23,088 bases of DNA from CAYRIY01 sp964424335 (GTDB taxonomy: Bacteria > Bacillota > Limnochordia > DTU080 > RSA5). Position 1 is the first letter of the stretch. The number at the start of each line of letters is the position of its first letter. The stretch is taken from contig CAYRIY010000058.1 in NCBI GenBank assembly GCA_964424335.1, positions 1 through 23,088 on the forward strand. Direction: 5' to 3'. Of the stretch, positions 7,780-15,181 are shown one piece after another. The notes beneath the pieces are model-generated. The model searched no databases. It was not told the origin of the DNA and saw only the letters and a program-made list of their open reading frames with translations. The translations under genes and the position numbers were made by a program.

Positions 7780-8464
7780 TGGAATGCTGCCACTCCCCAC
7801 CGGACAAATGCTTCTCGAGCGCATTCGAGACGTCGTCGACCAAGTCATGAATATGCCGGTACATCACCTCACCGGCGACTTCCGGATCAGACGACTTCAG
7901 CGCCTCGACCAGAGCGATATGGCGCTTCGCGAGCTCTACGGTAGGCCGCTCATCCCAAAGCGCCGTTACAAACGTCCAGTTCCAAGGACTGATTCCTTCC
8001 CAAGTCTTGTAGAGGAGTTCATGTCCACTCTTTTTGCAGATGTACGCGTGGAACGCGTAATCAGACTCGACGAACGCCTTCGTGTCTCCCGCCTCGGCGT
8101 GGCTCACCATCTCGCCTACGAGGTTTTCGAGATGCTCGTAGTCCGACTCCTCAAAAGTCCTCACGGCTTGCTCAACCGCAAATCTTTCGAGGACGGCCCT
8201 AAGCGAGTAGATCTCACGAATGTCCTTTGGCGTCAGTTCCCGCACAAAAGCGCCCCGATTGGGGTAACTGACGACGAGTCCCGCCTGCTCGAGCTCACGA
8301 ATCGCTTCGCGCACAGGCGCCTGGCTGACGCCCATCGACCTTGCGATCCGGGATTCGACGATTCGCTCGCCCGGTCGGAGGTTGCCCTTTACGATCGCGT
8401 CTCGAATCGAGTCATGTACGACTTCACGCAGGGACTTTTGCTTCACTTTACCAAAATCGTTCAA
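7772..8464 (-). CDS. GntR family transcriptional regulator, FadR/FCD subfamily
   Basis: A DNA-binding regulator of about 230 residues, likely controlling this sugar-catabolic cluster and inactivated by a pathway metabolite. The N-terminal winged helix has the GntR signature: IVKGNLRPGERIVESRIARS, then GVSQAPVREAIRELEQAGLV, then YPNRGAFVREL. The C-terminal FCD domain shows the metal-ligand set: Asp and His in DYAFHAYI, His in AKRHIALVEAL and His in YRHIHDLV. The chosen start is TTG 8464, preceded by AGAGGTGA with an 8-nt spacer. A TTG at 8488 would add eight residues but sits 12 nt from its AGGAGG. It is overlapped by the SDR start and preceded by structured repeat B. Confidence 0.9.
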   Translation of the reverse strand: MNDFGKVKQKSLREVVHDSIRDAIVKGNLRPGERIVESRIARSMGVSQAPVREAIRELEQAGLVVSYPNRGAFVRELTPKDIREIYSLRAVLERFAVEQAVRTFEESDYEHLENLVGEMVSHAEAGDTKAFVESDYAFHAYICKKSGHELLYKTWEGISPWNWTFVTALWDERPTVELAKRHIALVEALKSSDPEVAGEVMYRHIHDLVDDVSNALEKHLSGGEWQHSNA

Positions 8465-8543
8465 ATACGTGTCACCTCTCGCAATCAATCTTCCGCAGGG
8501 CCTCCTGCACCCCTCTTGACAACACGATTAGCCGGCGTCCCCA

Positions 8544-8634
8544 CTTGCCGCCCAATAGGGCCGGCGATGCTGACCTCCTTGGATGTTCATTCGCGCTTAG
8601 CCACGCCGGGCTGACCAGCCAAGTCGGTGACCCC
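8544..8634 (-). repeat. Structured intergenic repeat, copy B (leader of the GntR gene)
   Basis: Related to 6868-6966. On the minus strand it starts GGGGTCACCGACTTGGC and ends GGCCCTATTGGGCGGCAAG, sharing both ends and the CAGCATCGC core with copy A, while the middle has diverged. Pairing is largely kept: the outer CTTGGCTG pairs with CGGCAAG using a G-U pair where copy A has G-C; the first hairpin is AGCC-CGGCGT-GGCT instead of GGCTC-GGAC-GAGCC; the second keeps GGTCAGC/GCCGGCC with one wobble and one mismatch. It lies between the Gfo/Idh/MocA and GntR genes. Confidence 0.6.
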
Positions 8635-8647
8635 TTACCATAATCCG

Positions 8648-9706
8648 TTACACATCGTTTGCTTCGACCATTTGCACGAGAGGCGACTCGCCCGGCTCCT
8701 GCGGGATTCGTACGAGCCCCCGCCTTCGCGACGACTCATAGGCGGCCATGACGATTTCGAGCGTTTTTCGATGGTACGACGCCTCCAAGGGATGATCGTC
8801 GATCTCCCCATTCGCAAGGCGCACGAGGTCGCGAAATGCCGCGCCGTACGATGCCCTCGTTTGATGCGGATCAAAGGCCATACTTTGGGCCCCGTCGCCA
8901 TTGATCACGGTCAAGTTGCCGTCTGAATCGGCTCGCAGCATACCCTCGGCTCCGAGGACGGTGATTTGAAAATATCCCTTTCCCGCCTTGATTCGTCCCG
9001 TCTCGGAAACGAGGCGCACACCCGAATCGAGTCCCACGTCGACGATCGCGCTGTGCTCGACCGGGTGACCGTATCGCCACCCACCCGACTCTTCCCTGGC
9101 GCCAGGCGGGGCCCCGGTTACTATCGGCTGAGAGCTCTCACTCGCCTTATCCCGATCGATCTGACCGATCACCCACTCAGGGGCGGGGTCGCCAAGAAGG
9201 AAAAGCCCGAGGTCCAAGCCGTGCACCGCATCCGACTGCAAATCGCCTGCTTGGCAAAGCAGAACGCGTTCCGGAGCGCCGATCTCTCCAGAGGCAATTC
9301 GCGCTCGTGCCGTCATCCACGGCTCCTCGTACCGCCGCTGGTGGCCGACGATGAGCGCTACGCCGCGATCACGGCACGCGCCGATAATGCGGTCAGCCGA
9401 CGCCAAGCTCAAAGCGAGCGGCTTCTCGCATGCGATCGCACGGGCGCCGCTCAAGACCGCGGCGAGCGCCATCTCCTCGTGCAGTGTCGGCCACGTGCAA
9501 ATGCTCACAATCTCCGGGCGCACTTCAGCGAGGAGGCGGCGGTAGTCCGAATATCTTTGAGGAATGTTGAAATCATCGGCCAAACGATCCACACTCCCCT
9601 GAGCTATGTCCGCCGCCGCCTCGACCACAATCCCCGCCCACGCATACCCAGAGGCGTGAGCCCTCGAAATGCCGCCACATCCAAGTATCGCCGCTCTATG
9701 CGCCAT
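8648..9706 (-). CDS. Gfo/Idh/MocA family oxidoreductase
   Basis: A 352-residue NAD(P)-dependent dehydrogenase for sugars or polyols (the glucose-fructose oxidoreductase / inositol 2-dehydrogenase family). The Rossmann start is AILGCGGISRAHASGY (residues ~6-21). The family EKPLAL motif, with catalytic-type Lys95, is at 94-99. GHQRRYEEPW follows at 121-130, and a His162/Asp165 pair (VHGLDLGLFLLGD) lies in the second domain, as in family members. ATG 9706 is chosen because the Rossmann fold begins directly after it and GGAAGG lies 10 nt upstream; the longer frame to 9751 adds an unrelated tail. It is the first gene of the minus-strand cluster. With the IolE-like gene downstream, a dehydrogenation-then-dehydration route is plausible but not shown. 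Confidence 0.92.
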   Translation of the reverse strand: MAHRAAILGCGGISRAHASGYAWAGIVVEAAADIAQGSVDRLADDFNIPQRYSDYRRLLAEVRPEIVSICTWPTLHEEMALAAVLSGARAIACEKPLALSLASADRIIGACRDRGVALIVGHQRRYEEPWMTARARIASGEIGAPERVLLCQAGDLQSDAVHGLDLGLFLLGDPAPEWVIGQIDRDKASESSQPIVTGAPPGAREESGGWRYGHPVEHSAIVDVGLDSGVRLVSETGRIKAGKGYFQITVLGAEGMLRADSDGNLTVINGDGAQSMAFDPHQTRASYGAAFRDLVRLANGEIDDHPLEASYHRKTLEIVMAAYESSRRRGLVRIPQEPGESPLVQMVEANDV

Positions 9707-9838
9707 GACTCCACGACCTTCCAAAAAGTCCGCTCTTGATTGACGCAGCAATGTTCATCACAAGGCCAGGTTCACCGCAGAATCGTTTAGCGATTATCGA
9801 TGATGCTTTTGATTCTGCGTGTTCTTTCGCAAAACCGG

Positions 9839-9904
9839 ATCTCCTTCCTTGCAATTGAAAAGATCAAAACACAGGTAAACACGATTCTCTCAAGGAATCG
9901 TTAG
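9839..9904 (+). pseudogene. Fossil 3' end of a family 1 sugar-binding-protein gene
   Basis: The plus strand encodes AIEKIKTQVNTILSRNR and stop (9851-9904). The intact binding-protein gene at 11398-12672 ends AAMDTIKTQVNAILSDR and stop. The DNA itself is alike, with the 11-mer ACACAGGTAAA in common. A GC-rich hairpin follows in both cases. The upstream part of the gene is gone, and the visible match covers only about 17-20 codons. It lies between the divergent Gfo/Idh/MocA and beta-helix genes. Confidence 0.6.
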
Positions 9905-9937
9905 ACCAATCGCGCAAAGACCGCCAAACACCCACTC

Positions 9938-9960
9938 GGACCGGGCAGTCCGCCCGGCCC
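9938..9960 (+). terminator. GC-rich hairpin after the fossil binding-protein end
   Basis: CCGGGC (9941-9946) pairs with GCCCGG (9952-9957) across a 5-nt loop, extended by GG/CC after one mismatch. It resembles the terminator at 12697-12726 in sequence (GGACCGGGC arm) and in placement after the same C-terminal codons. There is no T run, so it may no longer work. Confidence 0.45.
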
Positions 9961-10010
9961 GCTCTTGCACATCGTTTGCAAAAAGCGCAGGAAGAGGAGC
10001 GGTGCCCACC

Positions 10011-11207
10011 ATGGCAAAGAGAATCGAAATCAAAGTCGGACACCAGGACGCGGATATCGTGGGGAACAATCACATCGCCCTCCAGGGCGCCGTCGACTAC
10101 GTCGCCGGCCTCGGCGGGGGCGTCGTTTTGATCGGACCGGGCGAGTATCTCATGGAAGACTCGCTACACCTACGAAATGGCGTCACGCTGCGGGGATCGG
10201 GAGAAGCGACCGTTTTAAAGAAGAGCGCGGCCGTCGTTTCGCCCCTCGCGACCGATGGCGATTACGGCGAGGAGCAAATCACGGTCGTCAACCCGACGGG
10301 GTTTAGAGTCGGTATGGGCGTTACGGTCGGTTACGAGGGCCGCGACGGCTTTCACATTACGGTGGCGAGGATTACGGGACAAATCGACGAGGATACGTTT
10401 GCGCTCGATCGCATACTCGTCGACGACTACATCGCCGAGAAAGGCGCCATCGCCCAAACGACTTTTCCCGTGATCAGCGGATGCCATGTCGAACAGGTGC
10501 GCATCGAAAACCTCACCGTGGACGGAAACCGCGACAACAACCCCTTCCTCGGCGGCTGTCGAGGAGCGGGCGTGTACCTTTATCGCGGCCACGGCACACA
10601 CATTCAAAACGTGCTCGTCAAGGACTTCAACGGCGACGGGATCAGCTACCAACAAAGCAACGACGTCATCGTCGAGGATTGCACGGTGATCGGCTGCACC
10701 GACAGGGGTTATCACCCCGGATCCGGCAGCCAACGAACCACGATTCGCCGTTGCCGCGCCATTGGCAACGGTCAAATCGGAATCTTTCTCTGTTGGCGGG
10801 TCCAAAACAGCCTCTTCGAGTACAACGAGGTCGAACGAAACGACAAAGTGGGCATTTCGATCGGGCACAAGGATACGGACAACCTTTTCCGCTACAATGT
10901 CGTTCGGGAGAACGGGCGATACGGCGTACTCTTCCGTAACGAGACGCCGGCGCTTGCGGGCCACCGCAACCGATTCGAGCACAACGAGATCGTAAACAAC
11001 GGTCGGGACGGCACGGGCTACGGCGTCTACATCGGCGGCGCCACCGAAGGAACCCAGTTGATCTCAAACAAAATCGGAAACATCCCGGGCCCAGATGGCA
11101 GTGCGCGCCAAACCGTCGGAGTGTGGATCGGCGAAAAGGCGACGCAGACCGAGATGCGTGACAACGAATTTTTGGACGTCACCGAAGAAGTGGTGCAAGC
11201 TTCCTGA
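10011..11207 (+). CDS. Right-handed parallel beta-helix repeat protein (pectate-lyase-superfamily fold)
   Basis: This 398-residue protein has the start typical of pectate-lyase-3-like folds (ALQGAVDYVAGLGGGVVLIG, then HLRNGVTLRGSG). After an inserted region it has a run of PbH1-type coils from about residue 160: VRIENLTVDGN, THIQNVLVKDF, NDVIVEDCTVIG, TTIRRCRAIGN, NSLFEYNEVERN, NLFRYNVVREN, NRFEHNEIVNN, TQLISNKIGN and TEMRDNEFLDV. Such proteins bind or cleave polysaccharides, or epimerise uronates. No signal peptide is visible (it begins MAKRIEIKVGHQDAD), so it should act in the cytoplasm or leave by another route. ATG 10011 is 11 nt after AGGAG; a GTG at 10002 is too close to that site. It stands divergent to the oxidoreductase cluster and ahead of a sugar-binding protein. 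No specific catalytic residues can be assigned. Confidence 0.85.
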   Translation: MAKRIEIKVGHQDADIVGNNHIALQGAVDYVAGLGGGVVLIGPGEYLMEDSLHLRNGVTLRGSGEATVLKKSAAVVSPLATDGDYGEEQITVVNPTGFRVGMGVTVGYEGRDGFHITVARITGQIDEDTFALDRILVDDYIAEKGAIAQTTFPVISGCHVEQVRIENLTVDGNRDNNPFLGGCRGAGVYLYRGHGTHIQNVLVKDFNGDGISYQQSNDVIVEDCTVIGCTDRGYHPGSGSQRTTIRRCRAIGNGQIGIFLCWRVQNSLFEYNEVERNDKVGISIGHKDTDNLFRYNVVRENGRYGVLFRNETPALAGHRNRFEHNEIVNNGRDGTGYGVYIGGATEGTQLISNKIGNIPGPDGSARQTVGVWIGEKATQTEMRDNEFLDVTEEVVQAS

Positions 11208-11335
11208 CCACTCGTCCGCATGACGCGGCATCCGTACCAGGCGCGACGGCGCTCGAAAGGCCTCCGCACGCCACGTTTCTTCAAAATCAAGCAACTCCTC
11301 CAATTTTCTAAAACCAGTGCAGGAGTTTCACCTCC

Positions 11336-11361
11336 GGGGTGTAATCACCCCTTATCGATAA
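11336..11361 (+). promoter_or_regulatory. Inverted repeats in the leader of the sugar-binding-protein gene
   Basis: GGGGTG-TAAT-CACCCC (11336-11351) is a perfect 6-bp inverted repeat, directly followed by the 10-bp palindrome TTATCGATAA (11352-11361). They lie 37-62 bp before the GTG start and could be an operator or hairpin. A similar TTATCGATGA occurs at 9794-9803 near the fossil gene. Confidence 0.35.
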
Positions 11362-11397
11362 TCGACCATCGATCAACGATGAGGGAGGAGAGCACAG

Positions 11398-12672
11398 GTG
11401 AAGGTCGGTATGCGAGTTGCTTCTTGGTTGGTCGTCGTGGCGGTGGGAATTTTGACTTGGAGCATTGCGGCAGGGGCTGAGGAGGTTGACATCTGGGCGT
11501 GGTGGGATGCATCTCCCCAGCAAGTTGCGGACCTGGAGGAGTACGTCGGCGCCAAAGTCAACTTTCGCAACGTGCCCTACGGCGAGTTTCTGCAGCAGTT
11601 GGTCGTCGCAATCGTCGGCGGGGTGTCTCCGGATGTGGTTTACGTCGACATGAACTGGTTCGACGACTTTTTGGAGCAAGGCGCACTTTACGACATGACG
11701 CCGTATTTCGAGCGCAACCCTTACCAGCTTCCGCTCGACGATCTGTTCCCGGCGGCCCTTCAACTGTGGGAACGCGGCGGCCGGCAGTACGGGGTCACAA
11801 CCAGAATCGACCTCTCGCTCACCTGGTACAACCGGACCATGCTCGATGAGCTGGGGCTGAGAGATCTAGACGACTCCTTTGACTGGAATCAATGGCTCGA
11901 TTACGCCGGCAAGGCGACCCGGGATATCAACGGAGACGGGCAATTCGACCGAAAAGGCAACATGGACTGGTGGTGGGAGATTGCGACCGCGATTTGGAGC
12001 AACGGCGGGGAGATCTTTAGAGATGGCCAGCTTGCGCTCGACTCCCCCGAGGTCGAAGAGACCCTCAACTTCTACAAGCAGTTTTACGACTTCGAAATCA
12101 TCGTCGCCCCCGGCGATTTGGCCCACGTGGGATACGACAACCCCGAGGATGCCTGGCGAAACGGCATGGTCCTCTTTGCCCCCGGCGGCGCGTGGGTCGG
12201 CCCCGGAACCATACGCGATCCGCAAACCGGCGAATGGACCTTTGATCCAGGCGTCGGTCACGTACCGGCTGCGCCTGGAAAGGGCCGCGTCGGCCTAAGC
12301 GCGGGCAACGGGATCGCCATTGCTGCCGGGACGAAAAATCCGGACCTGGCGTGGAAGGCGCTCTCCTATTTCCTCGACGACGAGTACCAGACCATGCTCG
12401 CCAGGGATGGCCTGCTTCCCGCAAGGCTCTCGATCGCATTATCCGAAGACTTCCTTCCTGAGCAGGACTTTCCGTTCAACAAGCAGACGATCATCGACGC
12501 CGTCGCCTACCAGCGCCCGCCGGACTTGGGTGTCCGCTGGTCGCAGACTTTTGCCAATGCGGGTTCGCCCGTCAAGTCGACGTTCCGCGCTTTCTTTAGA
12601 GGCGAGATCGGCTACTCGGCAGCGATGGATACCATCAAGACACAGGTAAACGCAATCCTCTCAGATCGCTAA
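11398..12672 (+). CDS. Extracellular solute-binding protein, family 1 (sugar ABC transporter)
   Basis: A 424-residue binding protein for a sugar or oligosaccharide. Residues 1-27 are a Sec signal peptide (basic MKVGMR, hydrophobic core, AGA before the EE of the mature chain). The mature protein has the family 1 layout: VDIWAWWD at the first strand, GVSPDVVYVDMNWFDDFLEQGALYDM (the D-x-x-W/F region near residues 75-100), YGVTTRIDLSLTWYNRTMLDELGL (~120-145), the MVLFAPGGAWVGPG loop, GLSAGNGIAIAAGTKNPDLAWKAL, and a C-terminal helix. It starts at GTG 11398, 9 nt after GGAGG within GGAGGAG. No permease or ATPase follows: the gene ends at a strong hairpin. The transporter partners must be elsewhere, and its ligand may be the product released by the neighbouring beta-helix protein (inference). 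Confidence 0.93.
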   Translation: MKVGMRVASWLVVVAVGILTWSIAAGAEEVDIWAWWDASPQQVADLEEYVGAKVNFRNVPYGEFLQQLVVAIVGGVSPDVVYVDMNWFDDFLEQGALYDMTPYFERNPYQLPLDDLFPAALQLWERGGRQYGVTTRIDLSLTWYNRTMLDELGLRDLDDSFDWNQWLDYAGKATRDINGDGQFDRKGNMDWWWEIATAIWSNGGEIFRDGQLALDSPEVEETLNFYKQFYDFEIIVAPGDLAHVGYDNPEDAWRNGMVLFAPGGAWVGPGTIRDPQTGEWTFDPGVGHVPAAPGKGRVGLSAGNGIAIAAGTKNPDLAWKALSYFLDDEYQTMLARDGLLPARLSIALSEDFLPEQDFPFNKQTIIDAVAYQRPPDLGVRWSQTFANAGSPVKSTFRAFFRGEIGYSAAMDTIKTQVNAILSDR

Positions 12673-12696
12673 TGCCTCTGTCGAGAACGTTTGCTC

Positions 12697-12726
12697 AAGG
12701 ACCGGGCTCTCGCGCCCGGTCCTTTC
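12697..12726 (+). terminator. Strong intrinsic terminator-type hairpin
   Basis: AAGGACCGGGC (12697-12707) is fully complementary to GCCCGGTCCTT (12714-12724) across a 6-nt loop, giving an 11-bp stem ending in TTT. It lies 25 bp after the binding-protein stop and before the convergent kbl end, so it may serve both directions. Confidence 0.75.
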
Positions 12727-12769
12727 TCGCGCTGCGAATATGGAAGAAAGCCGCTGCTCGGTTATTAGC

Positions 12770-13966
12770 TCAATCGATTTCTCGTACCTCGCTGCGCAGT
12801 CGAGCAAAGGCCTCGAGCGCCCGGTCGAGGTCCTCCTTTGCGTGGGCGGCCGAAACTTGCGCTCTAAGTCGGGCTCTGCCCTCGGGCACTACAGGGTAGC
12901 CAAAGCCCACGACGAAGACGCCCATCTCGTACAGGCGTCGGCTGAGCCGCATCGCTTGGGCCGTCTCGCCAACGATGATGGGAACGATGGCCGATTCGCT
13001 CTCAATCGGCCGATAACCAAGGCGCCTCAATTGCCCCCGAAAGTAGCGGACGTTTTCCCGTAGGCGATTCACGCGCCCCGGCTCGCGCGCAAGCACGTCA
13101 ATGGCCGCGAGCGCGCTTTGCGCCACCGTCGGAGCGAGGGCGTTGGAAAAAAGCTGAGGCCTGGACCGCTGAGCGAGGTATTCCACGACGGCACGAGGCC
13201 CTGCCACAAAGCCGCCTGCGGCCCCGCCCAGCGCCTTTCCGAGCGTGCCGGTAATGATATCGACACGGTCCATGACCCCGTAGCGCTCCGCCGTCCCCCG
13301 CCCCGTCGGCCCCAGCACGCCGGTGCCGTGGGAATCGTCGACGACGACGACGGCGTCGTACCGATCGGCCAGATCGCAGATGGCCGGAAGGTTGGCCAGG
13401 TCTCCTTCCATGCTAAAGACGCCGTCGGTCACGATCATCCGAGTGCGCTTTCCTTGCGATATCTTGAGTTTTTGCTCGAGATCTGCCATATCGCTGTGGC
13501 GGTAGACGAGGCGTTCAGCGCCTTTCGCGAGCCTGCAGGCGTCAATGATGCTCGCGTGGTTGAGCTCGTCGGAAAGGATGACATCGCCTTCGCCCATGAG
13601 CGTCGGGATGAGGCCCTCGTTTGCATTCCAGCACGAGACGTACGTGAGCGCAGCTTGCATGTGAAGCCACTGGGCAAGGCGCTCCTCCAAGTCGCGATGA
13701 ACCGCGAACGACCCGCAAATGAACCGCACCGATGCCGTGCCCGCCCCGTACGCCTCGAGCCCCCGGACGCCGGCGGCCACGACCTCGGGGTGGCTCGCAA
13801 GGCCTAAGTAGTCGTTCGAACAAAGCATGAGCACATCGTCTTTCCCGTCGACCCGCGCCTTTGCGCCTATGGGCCCCTCGAGCCAGCGCGGCTGCTTATA
13901 GGTCCCCTCGCTCCGCAAAACTTGCAACTCTTCGGTTAACCGGTCCACCAACCCGCCGCGGCTCAC
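12770..13966 (-). CDS. kbl: Glycine C-acetyltransferase (2-amino-3-ketobutyrate CoA ligase)
   Basis: A PLP enzyme of the alpha-oxoamine synthase family, 398 residues, that cleaves 2-amino-3-ketobutyrate with CoA to glycine and acetyl-CoA, the second step of threonine breakdown. Motifs: SNDYLGLASHP (50-60), GAGTASVRFICGS (75-86), His137 in DELNHASI, which stacks on PLP, the DDSHGTGVLG segment with Asp210 and His213, and the PLP-binding Lys244 in TGTLGKALGGAAGG, the same number as in E. coli Kbl. The FICG-x-x-x-x-H pattern favours Kbl over BioF. The GTG start overlaps the tdh stop by 4 bp (GTGA), so the two are translationally coupled, and that pairing decides the assignment. Confidence 0.95.
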   Translation of the reverse strand: MSRGGLVDRLTEELQVLRSEGTYKQPRWLEGPIGAKARVDGKDDVLMLCSNDYLGLASHPEVVAAGVRGLEAYGAGTASVRFICGSFAVHRDLEERLAQWLHMQAALTYVSCWNANEGLIPTLMGEGDVILSDELNHASIIDACRLAKGAERLVYRHSDMADLEQKLKISQGKRTRMIVTDGVFSMEGDLANLPAICDLADRYDAVVVVDDSHGTGVLGPTGRGTAERYGVMDRVDIITGTLGKALGGAAGGFVAGPRAVVEYLAQRSRPQLFSNALAPTVAQSALAAIDVLAREPGRVNRLRENVRYFRGQLRRLGYRPIESESAIVPIIVGETAQAMRLSRRLYEMGVFVVGFGYPVVPEGRARLRAQVSAAHAKEDLDRALEAFARLRSEVREID

Positions 13967-15012
13967 TCGTGCGCACCTCCTTCGATGTCTAGGATCACCT
14001 TGACGGCTTCTCCGCTTCGCATCAGTTCAAACGCCCGCTCATACTCTGCTAGCGGCAATTGATGGGTGATGACCGGCCGGACGTCGAGCCGCTTGTGAAT
14101 GAGTAGGTCCTCAACTTGATACCAGGTGGCAAACATCCGGCGGCCGGTCACGCCGTGGATGGTAATCCCTTTGAACACAACCTGACGGGCGAGATCCAAG
14201 CTGACCTCACGGTCAGGAATGCCGAGCAAAGCCGCCCAGCCGCCGCTTCGAAGCAGGCTGATGCCGCTTTGAATCCCGCGGGGATTTCCGGACGCCTCCA
14301 GCACGACGTCGTAGCCCCGCCCTCCCCGAGTCCTCGCGCGCAGGCGCGCTTCAAACCCAGGCTCCCCGGGGTCGCAGACGAAGTCGGCGCCCATCTGCAG
14401 CGCAAGTTTTCGCTTCAAGGGATTGGGATCTGCGGCAGCGATATCGACCGCTCCCGCCGCTCTTGCGACGCCCACGATCATCAACCCTATGGCGCCTGCT
14501 CCGACGACGAGTACCGAACGGCCCGAGACAACGCCGCGCATGACGGTGTGCACCGCATTTCCCAGCGGATCGAAGATTGCGCCGACGTCGTCGGGCACTT
14601 CGTCCGGAAGTGCCCACACGTTCTGCTCGGGTATTTTGACGTAGTCGGCGAAGCACCCGTCGACGTCAATGCCGATGATGCGCAAGTCGCTGCAGATGTG
14701 CCCGTCTCCGGTCCGGCACGAGTAGCAGCTCCCGCAACCGATGTGTCCTTCGCCGGAAACCCTTGCGCCGACGGCTACGGACGTCACGGCATCCCCGATT
14801 TTCGCCACCCGCCCCATAAACTCGTGACCGATGACGGTGCCTGGCTTGACCCTTCCTTTGGCCCAGGCGTCCCATTCGTATATGTGAAGGTCGGTCCCGC
14901 ACACCCCTGCCTTCTCGACCCTTATGACGACGTCCCTTGGCCCCGGCTCAGGTGTGGGCGCTTCCATGAGCACGAGCCCCGGACTTCCCGACTTCTTGAC
15001 GAGCGCTCTCAT
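13963..15012 (-). CDS. tdh: L-threonine 3-dehydrogenase, zinc-dependent
   Basis: A 349-residue medium-chain dehydrogenase that oxidises L-threonine to 2-amino-3-ketobutyrate with NAD+. Catalytic zinc ligands are Cys38 (GVCGTD), His63 and Glu64 (GHEFMG). The structural zinc site is Cys93, Cys96, Cys99 and Cys107. The Rossmann motif is VVGAGAIGLM (169-178), with an acidic Asp195 at the end of the second strand, indicating NAD rather than NADP. The ATG at 15012 is preceded by GGGAGAGC. It is the first gene of the tdh-kbl pair. Its 169-bp leader holds alternative hairpins that might control expression. Length and motifs match E. coli-type Tdh; other polyol dehydrogenases are close relatives, but the neighbouring kbl settles the role. 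Confidence 0.94.
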   Translation of the reverse strand: MRALVKKSGSPGLVLMEAPTPEPGPRDVVIRVEKAGVCGTDLHIYEWDAWAKGRVKPGTVIGHEFMGRVAKIGDAVTSVAVGARVSGEGHIGCGSCYSCRTGDGHICSDLRIIGIDVDGCFADYVKIPEQNVWALPDEVPDDVGAIFDPLGNAVHTVMRGVVSGRSVLVVGAGAIGLMIVGVARAAGAVDIAAADPNPLKRKLALQMGADFVCDPGEPGFEARLRARTRGGRGYDVVLEASGNPRGIQSGISLLRSGGWAALLGIPDREVSLDLARQVVFKGITIHGVTGRRMFATWYQVEDLLIHKRLDVRPVITHQLPLAEYERAFELMRSGEAVKVILDIEGGAHE

Positions 15013-15063
15013 CCTGCTCTCCCTTCGCGCCTTTAATCTCCAAAAGCGCTCCCAAACTTTTTA

Positions 15064-15144
15064 TGCGGGCGCCGTCTCAGTTGGCACTTGGAGATGGGGA
15101 AGAGAAAGACAGCGAGCGCCCGCAGAATTTGCGCTAGCGCTCGC
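15064..15144 (-). promoter_or_regulatory. Mutually exclusive hairpins in the tdh leader, possible attenuator
   Basis: TGCGGGCGC (15064-15072) pairs perfectly with GCGCCCGCA (15116-15124). GCGAGCGC (15112-15119) pairs perfectly with GCGCTCGC (15137-15144). The two stems share 15116-15119, so they cannot both form. They lie between the PII gene and tdh on the minus strand. No T run follows the downstream stem (ATAAAAAG comes next), so a classical terminator is not evident. I do not recognise a riboswitch or T-box class. Confidence 0.4.
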
Positions 15145-15181
15145 CACGTTTACATCGATGGGAATCGCGTTCGTTTCAGCA

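Noticed and set aside
13118..13807. A 229-residue plus-strand frame opposite kbl
   Set aside because: It is an antisense shadow. The minus-strand protein carries all Kbl catalytic residues.
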